Source of the DNA: Anthopleura xanthogrammica
Taxonomy: Eukaryota > Cnidaria > Anthozoa > Actiniaria > Actiniidae
Direction: 5' to 3'
DNA: 64,000 bases
Assembly: GCA_964019055.1 (NCBI GenBank)
Contig: OZ025213.1
Span: forward strand, 9,821,216-9,885,215
A program made the position numbers and the translations under genes. Below are positions 25,101-36,068 of this stretch, in pieces. Below the pieces are notes generated by a model, which saw only the letters and a program-made list of their open reading frames with translations, had not been told where the DNA came from and did no database searches. Numbering within the stretch: the first letter of the stretch is position 1; each line of letters begins with the position of its first letter.

Positions 25101-26025
25101 CTAGTCAATTGTAAAGACGTCTTTCCTTCTACTTGTAAAGTTTTCGCTTCTCACAAAGGATATTGTGCTTATTGGAAAACATTTATGGAGAAGCAGTGTC
25201 CATTATCATGTGGACTGTGTAAAAAAGGTATGCATAAAAACTACTGATTGGTATTATAAAAAAACTATTAATAATAATAATTATAAAAAGCTGGCGCGGC
25301 TGTGCCGTGCCGTGCCGGTATGCGGTGCCATATCCGAGCAGTTGAAATATCTATTAGGCTTTGGCTGTTGTATGTTAGCATGGGACAATCACAACAGAGC
25401 TAGGCTCCAACCAGGTGAAAGTCCAAAGATCGAATTGAAATTTAGAAGTTGATTTTTAAGGAGGGAGGAAACCGGAGAACCTGGAGAAAACCCCTCGTAG
25501 CCTCGAACCCGGGTCGCATTGGTGTGAAGCGACGGCGCATAATTAGCAGCGCAGACCTCCCGTGGTTCACAAAACCAAGTTAAAACTCGGTTACGTGAAT
25601 GGCCGAGAAAACACCAAAAACAAAAGCATGAGTGAGCCGCCATTACTCACTCTACCTCACATAACGGCGCAGGATTTATAGCAAAATACTCTCAAGCAGT
25701 TTATGCGCAATGCTTTCCATTTCAGGCCACATACGTCTAATACCCTCATGAATGAATAATCCTTTTTCCCCCAGACTAATATTAATATTTACTTGCAAAA
25801 AAGTGAAATACTGATGAAATAACACTTCAGTTCGTAGTCTGAAATGAAATGGAAAATATTGTACCAAAACTTGGTTCAACAGCCTGTTGCACGACACCTA
25901 GTTATCCTAATCATTTCTGTTTGCATTTGAATTCATATTTATTTATCTTTAAATTTCCTACTTTTTCAGAAGTGAAGAGATTTAGTATATGGACCGCGGA
26001 GAACTACAAGAAACGTCAAAACTAA
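19143..26025 (+). CDS. Secreted astacin metalloprotease with ShKT domain
   Basis: Six exons: 19143-19236, 21836-21979, 23062-23355, 24154-24477, 25105-25227 and 25970-26025. All five introns are phase 1 and the product is 344 residues. Residues 1-22 are a signal peptide (hydrophobic FILFALLAGFIAA). The propeptide has IEGDILL, the aspartate-switch motif, with Ile where Phe is usual. A basic RARR site near residue 55 is a likely propeptide cleavage point. The catalytic domain has HELMHALGFFHEH (147-159, three zinc-binding His and the catalytic Glu) and the Met-turn SLMHY (Met 204, Tyr 206). After a charged linker, residues 288-324 hold six cysteines in ShKT order (C-x7-C-x9-C-x10-C-x3-C-x2-C). 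Cnidarian relatives act in matrix remodelling, development or as nematocyst proteases; which applies here is unknown. AATAAA at 26299-26304 suits the transcript end. Confidence 0.92.
20747..20905. mobile_element. MITE with GGTCCTCACTAGCGCATAAG ends
   Basis: The left end GGTCCTCACTAGC and the right end GCTAGTGCCGGAGGACC are imperfect inverted repeats. The inside is built of CATAAGCACAAGCAT-like repeats and inverted TGCTTATG copies. It lies in intron 1 of the astacin gene. An open frame starting at 20827 begins inside the element and is not a gene. Confidence 0.65.
23816..23952. mobile_element. MITE, ACCCCTTGTAGCACG family, copy 1
   Basis: Imperfect inverted ends GACCCCTTACAGCA and CACGTGCAAGGGTC, with a core ACAATAGGTTCCAATTCTCAG. 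The core and arms match, in opposite orientation, the element at 33814-33951. It lies in intron 3 of the astacin gene. Confidence 0.65.
24584..24677. mobile_element. MITE, TTAGAGCAGTTTTCGTA family, copy 1
   Basis: 17-bp terminal inverted repeats with one mismatch (24584-24600 and 24661-24677). The interior is rich in GCACGG/GCCGT repeats. 94 bp, intronic in the astacin gene. A second copy is at 36737-36913. Confidence 0.75.
25428..25565 (-). mobile_element. tRNA-derived SINE, reverse copy
   Basis: The reverse complement shows GGGTTCGAGGCTACG (B-box-like), then GGTTCTCCGGTTTCCTCCC and AACTTCTAAATTTCAATT, matching the SINE at 26641-26833. It lies in the last astacin intron. Confidence 0.7.
25708..25852. 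mobile_element. MITE, TTTCAGACCACATG family, diverged copy 3
   Basis: Left TTCCATTTCAGGCCACATACG and right TAGTCTGAAATGAAATGG are inverted and resemble the arms at 7693-7800 and 13180-13307. More diverged and AT-rich inside. In the last astacin intron. Confidence 0.45.
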
Positions 26026-26428
26026 ACTTTACTAGAAAATACTGAAAACGCTGTATATATAACGTTCGCAATTTATTTTACTATTTTACAAATTTCAAAA
26101 TCTAGCAATAATTTTTAATGATCTTTTAAGATGAAAATAGACCATAAGGTTTTTTAAAGTCGAAACATTTTTTACTGTAAATATTAGCAGTGGTTTGTTT
26201 CCCATCTGTAAAAGATATATTTATGAAATCAAAGCCAGGATATGGACTGGTAGTCATTTTTGTACAAGTATTTATAGCTGTCTTTTGTATATTTTATAAA
26301 TAAAACATTTATGCTTCAAAGATTATATTGTATCTAGTTTCAGCTTCAGTTTCGGCAGGGTTCTAGCAAAGTGGGCCTACAGTACTGAAGAAGTTTGGTG
26401 CGCAAAACTTGCTGCATGAACAATAGTC

Positions 26429-26623
26429 CCCTTCACAGTTCCCTGCGCCATCATGAAAGGTAACCGTGCCATTGCATCGAAGTGAGACGAACGGTGGGCT
26501 TCCAATGATAGAGAACGTTTTGGACAATTATTTACATGTCTCTATCATTGCAAGGTCACCGTTCGTCTCACTTCGATGCAAAGGCCCGGCTACCTTTCAA
26601 GATGGCGCAGGGAACTGTGAAAG
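26429..26623. mobile_element. Inverted-repeat element with about 85-bp arms
   Basis: The left arm starts CTTCACAGTTCCCTGCGCCAT and the right arm ends GGCGCAGGGAACTGTGAAAG. The pairing runs inward through GCATCGAAGTGAGACGAACG to GATAGAGA with few mismatches. Non-coding fold-back/MITE, directly followed by a SINE at 26641. Confidence 0.75.
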
Positions 26624-26640
26624 AACTATTCGATTTGGGA

Positions 26641-26833
26641 AGCACGGGTCGCGTAGTAGTGGTAGGAGTGTTCGCCTCTCACCAATGTGACCCGGGTTCG
26701 AGTCCGCCGGGCTCTGTGTCGTATGTGATTAGAGTTGTTTGTTGGTTGTCTCCTGTGCTTCGAGGGTTCTTCTCCGAGTTCTCCGGTTTTCCTTCCCTCT
26801 GTAAAAATCAACTTCTAAATTCCAATTAGAATC
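26641..26833 (+). mobile_element. tRNA-derived SINE, best copy
   Basis: GTAGTGGTAGGAGTG (A-box-like) is followed by GGTTCGAGTCC (26695-26705), a perfect RNA polymerase III B box. The non-tRNA body GAGTTGTTTGTTGGTTGTC, CTCCGAGTTCTCCGGTTTTC and the tail AACTTCTAAATTCCAATT follow. The same body recurs at 15035, 25428, 29243, 38660, 43198 and 49040. Confidence 0.8.
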
Positions 26834-29242
26834 CAATGTGCCACTTGAATAGGAGGCTAGTTAGTCCAAAAGTTATTCAAATTGGTCGCCATACTTCAAT
26901 TCGATGTATAAAAGCACAAAACATTATTTGACAAAAATTATTGTCCGCGGCATACTTACGCATAACTTAATTTTAACACCCTCGGGGTCCGGGGTCCAGG
27001 GTCTAGAATCCAGATATTAGTTTCAATTATAATAATTAGCTCAGCGGCCAGAACCAGAAACCTATTAAAAATCCTAACCGCAAAAGAATTCTATTTATCA
27101 GTTAAATGCGTCAAGCTAATGTCTGAATAGAATTTACGGAACTCTCAGAATTCGAGTGTATTGTAAATTTGCATAGTTTAAAAGTGCCGATTTCTGAATT
27201 CCAGATTTTCCCCGCCAATTTGAGCATGACGTCCGACGTCACATTCCACTTGCGGCACGTTCTCTGTCAAATGAACGTCAATTGCACGATCCTTTCTGTT
27301 TTGTTATGTTAATCTCAAAGTCATTCTTTTCAACTGAAGGAAGTTCTATTGTTCTTAAAGTCAAAAAGAATAGCTCCACTGTCCATCTGTTTGCTTCACT
27401 AATACCTTTTTCTGACAGTTCACACCAGAAATTAAAAAACGTGGTTGCTAATCTTGAGAATAATTTGGCTGTTGTTCGATGTAGTTCGTCTGGTAAATGA
27501 GTTGACCGAACTTCACTTTAGTGGGCTGCCAACCAGCAGGTTAAGTGCAAGGAGATGTGATCTTATCATTAAGTTTGTTTTCTTCAAAGTTTGGCAAGCA
27601 GTGGATTGTTTTGCTACGCATGAAGGCAACCTTGGTATCTCCTTTCAAACTTCTGCCCACTCAACAGATTAACTGACTCGGTTTTACGGAGCGTTGAACA
27701 AAGAAAGAAAATCATTGATCAAAAGCCAACTTGAAACCTTTATCCAACACTTGGAAGATTAACCGAAAAATTACAACAAACTCGTAAGGTAAGAGGATAG
27801 ATATAATGACGAGTTTTTGATAGACAAAAATGACCAATGTAGCGTTTTTGAAGGCCTTTTTTTTCATCGTACCTTATTTTCATTCATTTGATTGGTCGCG
27901 GGGTTGCCGTCTGGGCTCGATACAGATACTATACGAGTCTATAACAAACAGAGTGACCTTATGGTTTAGAGAACTCGAAAAAAGTGTACCTGAGTATTGT
28001 CTTTAATTTAATGTTTGAAAACAAAGATTGGAAACGGAAGACTTTGTGGAACTTGAATATATAAGTTATTGAAAACTATAGGCCTATAATTATAATCTTG
28101 TCATACGTTAATAGATATGTATTAGTGGTGAAATGGACTTGTTCGTGGACACAACCTTTCTTTGGTTTTCTTAGTTGAATTTGGTACTTAATCGAACGAG
28201 AAAAATGTATAAATATATATTTATTATATACATATACAAATACAAATACAATTTAAGACGTTTAGTGTTAAACCATGTGCATTACCGTTAATGATATATA
28301 TATTTTCTTGCTAATAGATTTATAATTTTTATTAATAAAGAAGTATTATCAGATTCGTTTTAAACAACTATCGTCCTAGCCCTCCCTTTTTGTTGTCTTC
28401 TCAAGTTAAGAGTGGTTTCTGTGTGCATGTGTTAAAGTTACCAGTATTCTCTTCAACACGTGTGTCATAGCCGTTACCACTCAAATGTTTTGTATGGTTA
28501 TGCATGAACGAACATTAACATAAACTATACTCAAAACTTTGCCTATACAAACCTAGATAAATCCTATCTTTGGCCGAATTCTTAGTATTTCATGAAGTTT
28601 AGGAAGTTATAGCTCAGCATTACTATACAACAGCTTCTCGCTAAGCTTTCCATTATTATTTATTCGATATTGTAAGTTTGACGGTGGCCATTGTTTACAG
28701 TATTGTAAAAAATTCAAACATAGCTATGTATAGATATTTTGTATTTGAATAAATTTTGGCATAAAGGGTTGTTGGATATTGAGAACGTCAGAACTGGTAC
28801 TCAGCTTAAGTCGAAAGAACCTGCTCGTGACACCTGTGCTAGTGAAATACCCACGTGCTGGGACTGTACCAGAGCACATGGTTGGGTTATCGCTTATCGT
28901 AACGTATTACTCTATGACACTTATAATTATTTCCGTCAATATTTTTCTTTTGAAAAGTTCACCTTTGCAGGAGTTGACTAACTTAATTTTAAATTCTCAT
29001 ACACCAAATCCTTATATAACATACACATGAACTCATATTCCCCCCCCCCCCCCAAACTTATGAACGTACTCTTTCAGTTTGCATTGATAGCGTCGCTCCA
29101 TTCATTACAAAAAAAAATGTTGCAAAGTATAGCAATGGCGCAACTCAATGGGGTCGAACTGAATGCACGAGAAGGCGACTCTGGAAGCCACTACACAGTC
29201 AATGTATGACCCCGGAGCACATGTAGCTCTAACGAGCTCGAA

Positions 29243-29418
29243 TAAATTAGGGTTGGTCTGAGAGGAGGGAGGAAAGCTCGGAGAGCCGGAACTGAAACCC
29301 TCGGAGTATTAAAAAAGAGAATCAACCAACTCAGCTCATATGGGGAGACTGGGAATCGAACCCAGGACTGCAGACGTGAGAAGCGAACGTTTTTTACATC
29401 ATGGCCACGCCAACCTGA
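29243..29418 (-). mobile_element. tRNA-derived SINE, reverse copy
   Basis: The reverse complement carries GGGTTCGATTCCC (B box) and the body with CCGGCTCTCCGAGCTTTCCT. The tRNA-like head lies near 29395-29418. The body is more diverged than the 26641 copy. Confidence 0.65.
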
Positions 29419-30370
29419 GTCCCCACAGAGGCTATGCCATTTGTTTCAAGTTTTTTTTTCTTAATATATCTTGTGAATGGCTTTCCTGGGATACAGGGAG
29501 CGGGAGGGGGGGGGGGGGGGTGGGGAGGGAAGGGAATGACAGTAACCTATTCTTCCCACTCATCCCTTTCCCCTTTCCTTATGCATCCCTTATCCCCGGA
29601 GAGCCAGTACCGGGCTTGTACAAGACTGCCATCATATCCTGTAGCTAGAAGATATTTTGTTGGATGTTATAGATATGGCTAAATAGCTTACTAGCCTAAG
29701 AGCATGTCCTGAGATGGAATGGATATGGTCTATGTTTACTAGGAATGGTTGAACGGAGATCAGGGAATGATTGAACAATGATGAAAGGATAAATCAAAAT
29801 GGAAATAAATATAGCATTTTCATACAAATTCAACAAGTAATCTATACATATAATATATATATAATATGAAACAGTCTTGAAGTGACCATATAAACTGAAG
29901 AAATCGTACATTTGTAAAATAGCAAAAGTTACACGACTGTTCTGAGCAGAGCTCCATCAGAAATTGGAAAAGTTACATGACCCACCCATTCTTGGAATTT
30001 ACCCCCACGTAACGCCGCACAAGTGGAAGTAAGCTTAGAACAGACCAGTCTGTACTTCTTTGTGAAATAGAGTTTTAAAAAACGTTACGCAATGATTTGA
30101 TATCAGCCTCAAGAACCCTGTTTTCGACTCAGTAGAAGTAGCATAGCAACAGATCAAATGCTTTTTAAACGGTTACGAACTGAACTCCTTTAGGAATCTC
30201 TGCACTCATGTAATAAGACGATTACGGACTCCCTTAGGAATCTCTGCATGTAATAAGTTGATAGATATCAAATGGATTCAAAGATCTTTGCAGGGGGTAT
30301 GACTCAATGGATTCTTAATTGCATACTCATACAGTATATTCGATAAACATGGTATGCGTATGATGTTGGA

Positions 30371-30495
30371 ATGAAATGTGTATATGATCGTACCATACTG
30401 TGAAATGTGCTCAGGAAAAAAAAAAAAAAAAATGGGGCTCAGAATTTTTTTCTGAGCACATTTCACAGTATGGTACGATCATATACACATTTCAT
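30371..30495. repeat. Perfect 44-bp inverted repeat (hairpin)
   Basis: Arms 30371-30414 and 30452-30495 are exact reverse complements over 44 bp. They are separated by a 37-bp loop with a long A run and a second short self-complement (GGGCTCAG). No ORF. It could be a very young fold-back element or the template of a hairpin RNA; it might also be an assembly or cloning artefact. Confidence 0.8.
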
Positions 30496-31476
30496 GCAGT
30501 ATATTATCAGCAAACAATGAACCAGATCAGTATTAATCACCTTAACATGCATCGCTTGGATAGAGGTATGGGTCAACTGACCAGTGGCCTACAATTAAGC
30601 GCAATATACACTGCCACACTACCACCTTGTGTCTATAGTCATATGGCTTGGTCCTAAAATGACCTATAATGTCTGAGTGGTGCGACAGTTCAACGCATAA
30701 TTGCAAATTGAGACAAAAATAAGCCTGAATTTACACACTGGACTGAGAAGTATATACATAAGTTCCGGCAAAAAAGGTAAGGATGGTGGTGGATGCTTTG
30801 CTAAAACTCTGTGACGGACTACACCGTGTTTTGATACACTGAATACAATAGTCTCACGTAATAACTGAACTTTCCGTTCGATGACTGAAAAAATACTTTT
30901 ATTTTGACAAAGACTGCGGAGAGCGAGAATCGTTGTCTTATAACAGTAGAGTATTTAAGTATTGATCAATCATTTCAATGTCTCGAAGTTCGTCTATCGT
31001 TAAGGGGTAGCTACAGAGATATTCGAAGCAAGTGTACTGCAAGAAAAAGTTTCCATACTTATTCAATCTTTTGGGTTATCATGACGAATCGGGGGGTTAT
31101 TTTTCATCACGAAAACGCGTGTTTACGCATTTGGCGATCCATAGGTAGTTCTTTATTTGTCAAGGTAAACCTTTATTTTTAAAAGTTCAAAGGTAAAGGA
31201 AATCCAAGAAGTGCACTCACAAACCCGGGCTCACAAATATTTGAAACCACCAACAAGATATCTACCAGATATAGATGTATGGGACGGGTCATTTATATCA
31301 ACATATTAGACCAGAGAGATGTTTTTTATCTCGGTATTCAGGCAGTATTTTTGTGCTAGTTGATCTATGTATTACGTAATTGTGCTTTCAATGTTTAGGG
31401 CAATTTGCAGACGACAGCAGTTTTGACCTTTAGGCATATTTCCAAACGTCAATGATTCCGGCGTACCTTCTCTTCA

Positions 31477-31803
31477 CTATGGGAGCCCACTGCCTACATT
31501 TAACGAATTTAACGTAACCTCACTATAAATGCTCGAGTCCGGCGTAATTTTTATATTCAACATCTTGTCAACAAATTTCCAAATTTCATCAATACCCTGA
31601 AACAACTTCTTTGGTTGATAATTATGATATAAGACACGGCACGGCTGACTCAAAGATTGAATTGGAAAGATTGAGCTTGTTTTGCGGAGGAAGGAAAAAT
31701 GGATAACCCCGAGAGAAGCCATCGAAACAAGGGAGAGACACAACAAACTTTTCTCCCCATTGTTATTATTCATGGGGTCCCTGTGTTGTGTGATCTTTGA
31801 CAT
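31477..31803 (-). CDS. Unassigned short open frame with possible membrane segment
   Basis: 108 codons. The first 40 residues include LCLSLVSMASLGVIHFSFL, a possible signal anchor. The remainder (KLFQGIDEIWKFVDKML) looks protein-like but matches no family I recognise. The frame ends in TAG and no downstream exon was found. It may be the first exon of a type II membrane protein, a repeat remnant, or chance. Confidence 0.2.
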   Translation of the reverse strand: MSKITQHRDPMNNNNGEKSLLCLSLVSMASLGVIHFSFLRKTSSIFPIQSLSQPCRVLYHNYQPKKLFQGIDEIWKFVDKMLNIKITPDSSIYSEVTLNSLNVGSGLP

Positions 31804-33813
31804 GTAGTTCTGTTAAGATCTTTTGGCTTCAATTTCCAACACGACTTTTCATCACCGGTTATTACCTCTAAATGGTACATTAAAAGTATTAAGTTTCATC
31901 TGCAGAGCAAACAGCTTGTTTTATTAGCAAGTAAAGTAAACGTAGCTACCAAATTAGCTATTTGTACAGTAATAAAAAGAACCAGAACATAACAAGCAAA
32001 GAAAAACAAACACACAACGAACCATAAATATGGCGAACATACCATTCCTTATCTACCAAACTTGCCAGCCGGTTGTCACTTCGTTGAAGGTCGTGCTAAA
32101 CAATGCAAACATTTTCATGCTTTTTTCCTCCATCCGTGTGGTTTACATGACCAGACCAGGTTTGACTCGCCATTTTTTCGGGATTAGAAAGCGAAATTTT
32201 TTTTGTCTCTTGCAAAGTTATTAGTAATTTTGTACAAAAACACGTTGGACAAAAACGCGTGGGATTGATATGTGCAGTCCAAGCATTTTTGTGGTCATTT
32301 AGAGCTAATGTACAAAACTGCTGAAATGCCATACTTGACGAACCCAGTAAATACCGGCCTACAACCTTTGGAGGAACAGAAACAGATATTCCATTCTCGA
32401 AACACTGGGACACTCACAGAAAAAGTAAGATGTACAACCCTTAGTGATTATTATGTTTTAAATAAAAGCATATTGCGGTAGTAAGTATCAAGATTAAGCG
32501 TAGATAATCAGCCTGATGACCTCGAGGATCTATTTTAAACGCTCTTAAATACAATCATTTGTGAAGCATATTTGCTTGGATGCAGCTAAAAGACGTGTTT
32601 TTCAAATTCATTAGTGATGAGTTAACTAAGGACAACTGAATAAAAGAGATGTAGGACTCGATGGAGGCACTCCTATTGGTAAAGGAGTAGTATAAAGTTG
32701 CCTCGAAGCAAATCTAGGAGAACCAGACGGCCATGTTACAGTAAGAAACTTTATTCAGTAATATCATTAAGTGATGCCTAGAGTTTTAGTGCTTTAGAAT
32801 TCTGTTGACATTGAAAAGTTTTATTATGATTCATTGCGATTTTCTGTTAATCTTATAACATCTAATAAATCTGTACAAATATTTCATGAAGAAATATGTA
32901 CAATGCAGATGTACAATGTACATTTTCAGGCCACCTAGTTTGACAAGGTATGGTGCAAATCTGTTTATCTTCGGATGATTTATTAAGTCACTTTAAATTC
33001 CATAAAAGAAAGCTCTTTGGTAAAGATATTTTTATTTCAAACAAATTTAATTGTATTGTACAGGCGAATTTCAAGCTGCTGCTCCTCGGGAGGGGAGGGG
33101 AGGGTTGGGAGCGCAGGAAGTGGTTTAAAACCAACGTGAAACTATAGCTATTCAGCGCTAACTTCTTGAATCTTTCAGGGAACGTAGCTTGCAAAAACAA
33201 TTTTTTTTCCTTAATTGGCCATTCAATCAGTACATTACCCTAAGGCCCTATAACTGCCCTTTTGGTAATGGCATCGCTTATGAATGACTCCCAGTCAGAA
33301 CCGTATTTAGGTGTGCATAAGAATATTCAGTATTTGTGACATTTAAAAAAATATTTGTACATATTTTAGAGCGTGGGAGAAATAAAAAACACCCTGGACT
33401 ACTAAATTACAAACGAAAAATGATTCCTTATTTCGTAAAAACCGATTCTACATATACATGTATTTGTTTTCATTGTTCTTTAATTAGCTTATAAAGTCAA
33501 ATATAGACTCGGCCAACCCATCTGTATTTAGACCGCACGTATAGGCTACTGACATCGCGTCGATACATGAAATACATCTGCCAGTGACCGCTCACCACAG
33601 CTGGTAAGTAGCGAATCTATAGGAGGAGCTTCTTTGATGTGCTCCCGCTTTTTTGAAATGCGTCGATACGTGGGAAACAACTTTCTACGACAAATTAAGA
33701 ATTGGCATTTGTCTCTGCGGTAAGCTGGCCCTGAACACATGCCGATACGTGCCGAGCTGTTATGGGAAGTTAGAGTCAGATCAGATGTTATGTAAATTGG
33801 CCTAAAAAATTGG

Positions 33814-33951
33814 TATATACCCCTTTCACATGACGTCAAAGCAGCACAATTTGGAGTACAAAACAAAATAATTTCATTCTCCTGAGAATTGGAACCTATT
33901 GTTTTGTCCTCCAAATTGAGCTGCATTCCGACGTGCTACAAGGGGTATATA
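33814..33951. mobile_element. MITE, ACCCCTTGTAGCACG family, copy 2
   Basis: The ends TATATACCCCTTTCACATGA and AAGGGGTATATA are inverted, and the arms continue imperfectly to the core CCTATTGTTTTGT. The reverse complement aligns with the element at 23816-23952. The minus-strand open frame 33546-33926 starts inside it and is not a gene. Confidence 0.7.
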
Positions 33952-34996
33952 TCTTAGGTATAGTAATTCTGACGTTATGAGAACAGACAGGATTGTCGGT
34001 AAAGAGAAAGCAAGATTTCGGTGTCTAGAAAGAGAACCTTTTACTTATTATGAATAGTATATCACTTCAGATTGGTAAAGGTTAGCCAATTCCCTTAGTT
34101 ACTGTTGCTATGTCCCACAAAGTCAAAACATTAGCTAGAATGTCAAAGAATTTAAATCTCTGATCGCAGAAAACTGATAGTACATTGTTAATGGCTTACT
34201 CTCCTGTGAAAATAAGAGAAAATTGCCTCCTAATCCTCGTAGTACTCTTTAAAACAGACACTGTGTAGTGTAATGTTTGTAGGACAAGATTTTAATTCCA
34301 CTGGGAAAACTGAAGCAACGTTGATGGGTTCGCTATCGTCTGAGTCAGAACCACGAATATTGTTAACTTGATATAGTAATGGTAAGCCGGAGACGCATAC
34401 TTATGGTTACCATGGTAAGGCATGATCCAAGAAATGTAAAAGAACTATCCGTAGATGACTATTTATGATGAACAATGTACCATTTCTTTTCTCGTTAATT
34501 CTGAACGTCTTTAGAGCAGAGAGCATATATTGCACGATTCTGGATTATATCAGTGAATCTAGTTTCATTAGATAGAATGTTTTATCAACAAATAAATATA
34601 TAAATGCCGTTACTTACTACCAATCAATCAAAAAGAGAAACTGATAGTACGCGCTTGAAAACTTTGAATGAAGTAATGATATTTGCTCATAACAAAAACT
34701 GGTACTGGACACCTTAAATCTTAGATGACGGAAAATCTCGAGATGAACTCAGTACACTTTCTCATTAATTCAATTATAACTATTGTAAAAATCAAAGTTG
34801 TTTTACTGAATTGTTGTCGTAATGTATCAAGCATTCCTCAGGAAGTCATTATCCGACCATATCAGCGCTTGTATTCTAGAAACATCTATTCCAATAATAC
34901 AAGGACTGCCTTGTAAAGTCCTAAACTGATAATACGGCTTTTCTTGGTTTATGAATATGACCTTTTACTCAAAACCCTTTTAACTATTACTCTTAG

Positions 34997-35504
34997 CTAG
35001 TTTCTTATCTCTGTTCTACGTATTGCCGTAAGATAAAACTCGCGTTTTGGTTTTGTTCTGATAGTTGGTAATGTTCCATGTTTAACCAAGTAGTTCCTTG
35101 CTGCAGCCATTTGTCTGTCCCACAATTCCTGAAAAAACAAACAAATTAAAACTATTTGTTCTCAATGTGATAAATATTTTCAAATTCAATGTTGATGCTT
35201 CCTCTTGCTTATTTTGAAATCGTTGCATAGATTGTTTTATCGAGTTTTTGCGTTATAAAATCAATAGTGCCCTGACATATTAGTAAACCCATCAAGTTAT
35301 AATTTCCTGAGGGCTATGTTGATTCGATAATGGGCATTTCCTCCAATTGTAATAGACGGAAAGAAACATAAGAAATGTTTAGTACTCGGATCGAAGCTGG
35401 CAGTAGACATTGTTTACATAGCAAGACGAGAGTTTACATACCTGAGCGCGCAATTCGAGCTTGACTTGGAAGCGAGCACAGCGTATGCATATCGCTTCCC
35501 TGTG
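34997..35504 (-). CDS. Possible two terminal exons of an unassigned gene
   Basis: Minus-strand segments 35504-35442 and 35128-34997 join in phase 0 through a good donor (CAG|GTATGT) and a strong acceptor (TTTTTTCAG|G). Together they encode about 64 residues ending in TAG. The peptide contains QVKLELRAQELWDRQMAAAR followed by a basic tail with KPKREFYL, a helix-rich, protein-like composition. The left boundary of the first segment (TAG|CAC) is weak and no start codon or earlier exon was found before the GT31 gene. The family is not recognised. Confidence 0.3.
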
Positions 35505-36068
35505 CTACTATTCAGTCTTTTCGTAAATAGAGCTGGTAACAATACCAAGATTATTGCCCTAAGCAGAAAATCCGGACGTGAGAGACTATAAAGGTAGGGA
35601 ATTAATAGATTTTAATATTTGAATTCAAGAAAATGACGACCAGTTGAAAGCTTGCGATTAGTGATTTACTAGGCACTTTGTACGGATAATAACTGTTCTA
35701 AGCTTTTGAACTTAAAATGACACATTGTCGTTAATCTTCTCTTTGGGAAATTAAGCCTTGTTTTTCAAATGCCATATCTTAACTTATAGGACAATTATTT
35801 TAATTCTGTCGCGTGCATTTGAAAGATTGTTCAGTCATGTTTGCTTCTCGATGGTAGCATTTTTTCACATGGCTTTATGGACTGGATGGGATTGACCCTG
35901 ATAGCCAATGGTACATGATACTACATAGCATATCTGAGATAAGATTTGTAATCTGTAGATCGAAGTGTCACAATCACAAAAGTACCGACTCAAAAAGCAT
36001 GTCTATCGAAAATGGTTTTGTCGAAACATTTAGAATTAATGTTACAGTTTGTCTTTCTTTCAGGCACA

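Larger units (their letters stand above)
26030..34990. other. Long gene-poor interval rich in repeats
   Basis: Begins with the astacin 3' UTR. It holds a long inverted-repeat element, SINEs, a perfect 44-bp hairpin and a MITE. Open frames at 27282-27500 and 28739-29030 show no recognised family and no convincing splice context. A minus-strand frame at 31477-31803 has a hydrophobic stretch near its start but is not linked to anything (see its own entry). Confidence 0.45.

Noticed and set aside
27282..27672. Possible gene from two overlapping open frames
   Set aside because: Residue composition is only weakly protein-like; no conserved motif, start context or splice partner was found.
33546..33926. 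Minus-strand open frame of 126 codons
   Set aside because: It starts in the MITE at 33814-33951; no family motif or splice site supports it.
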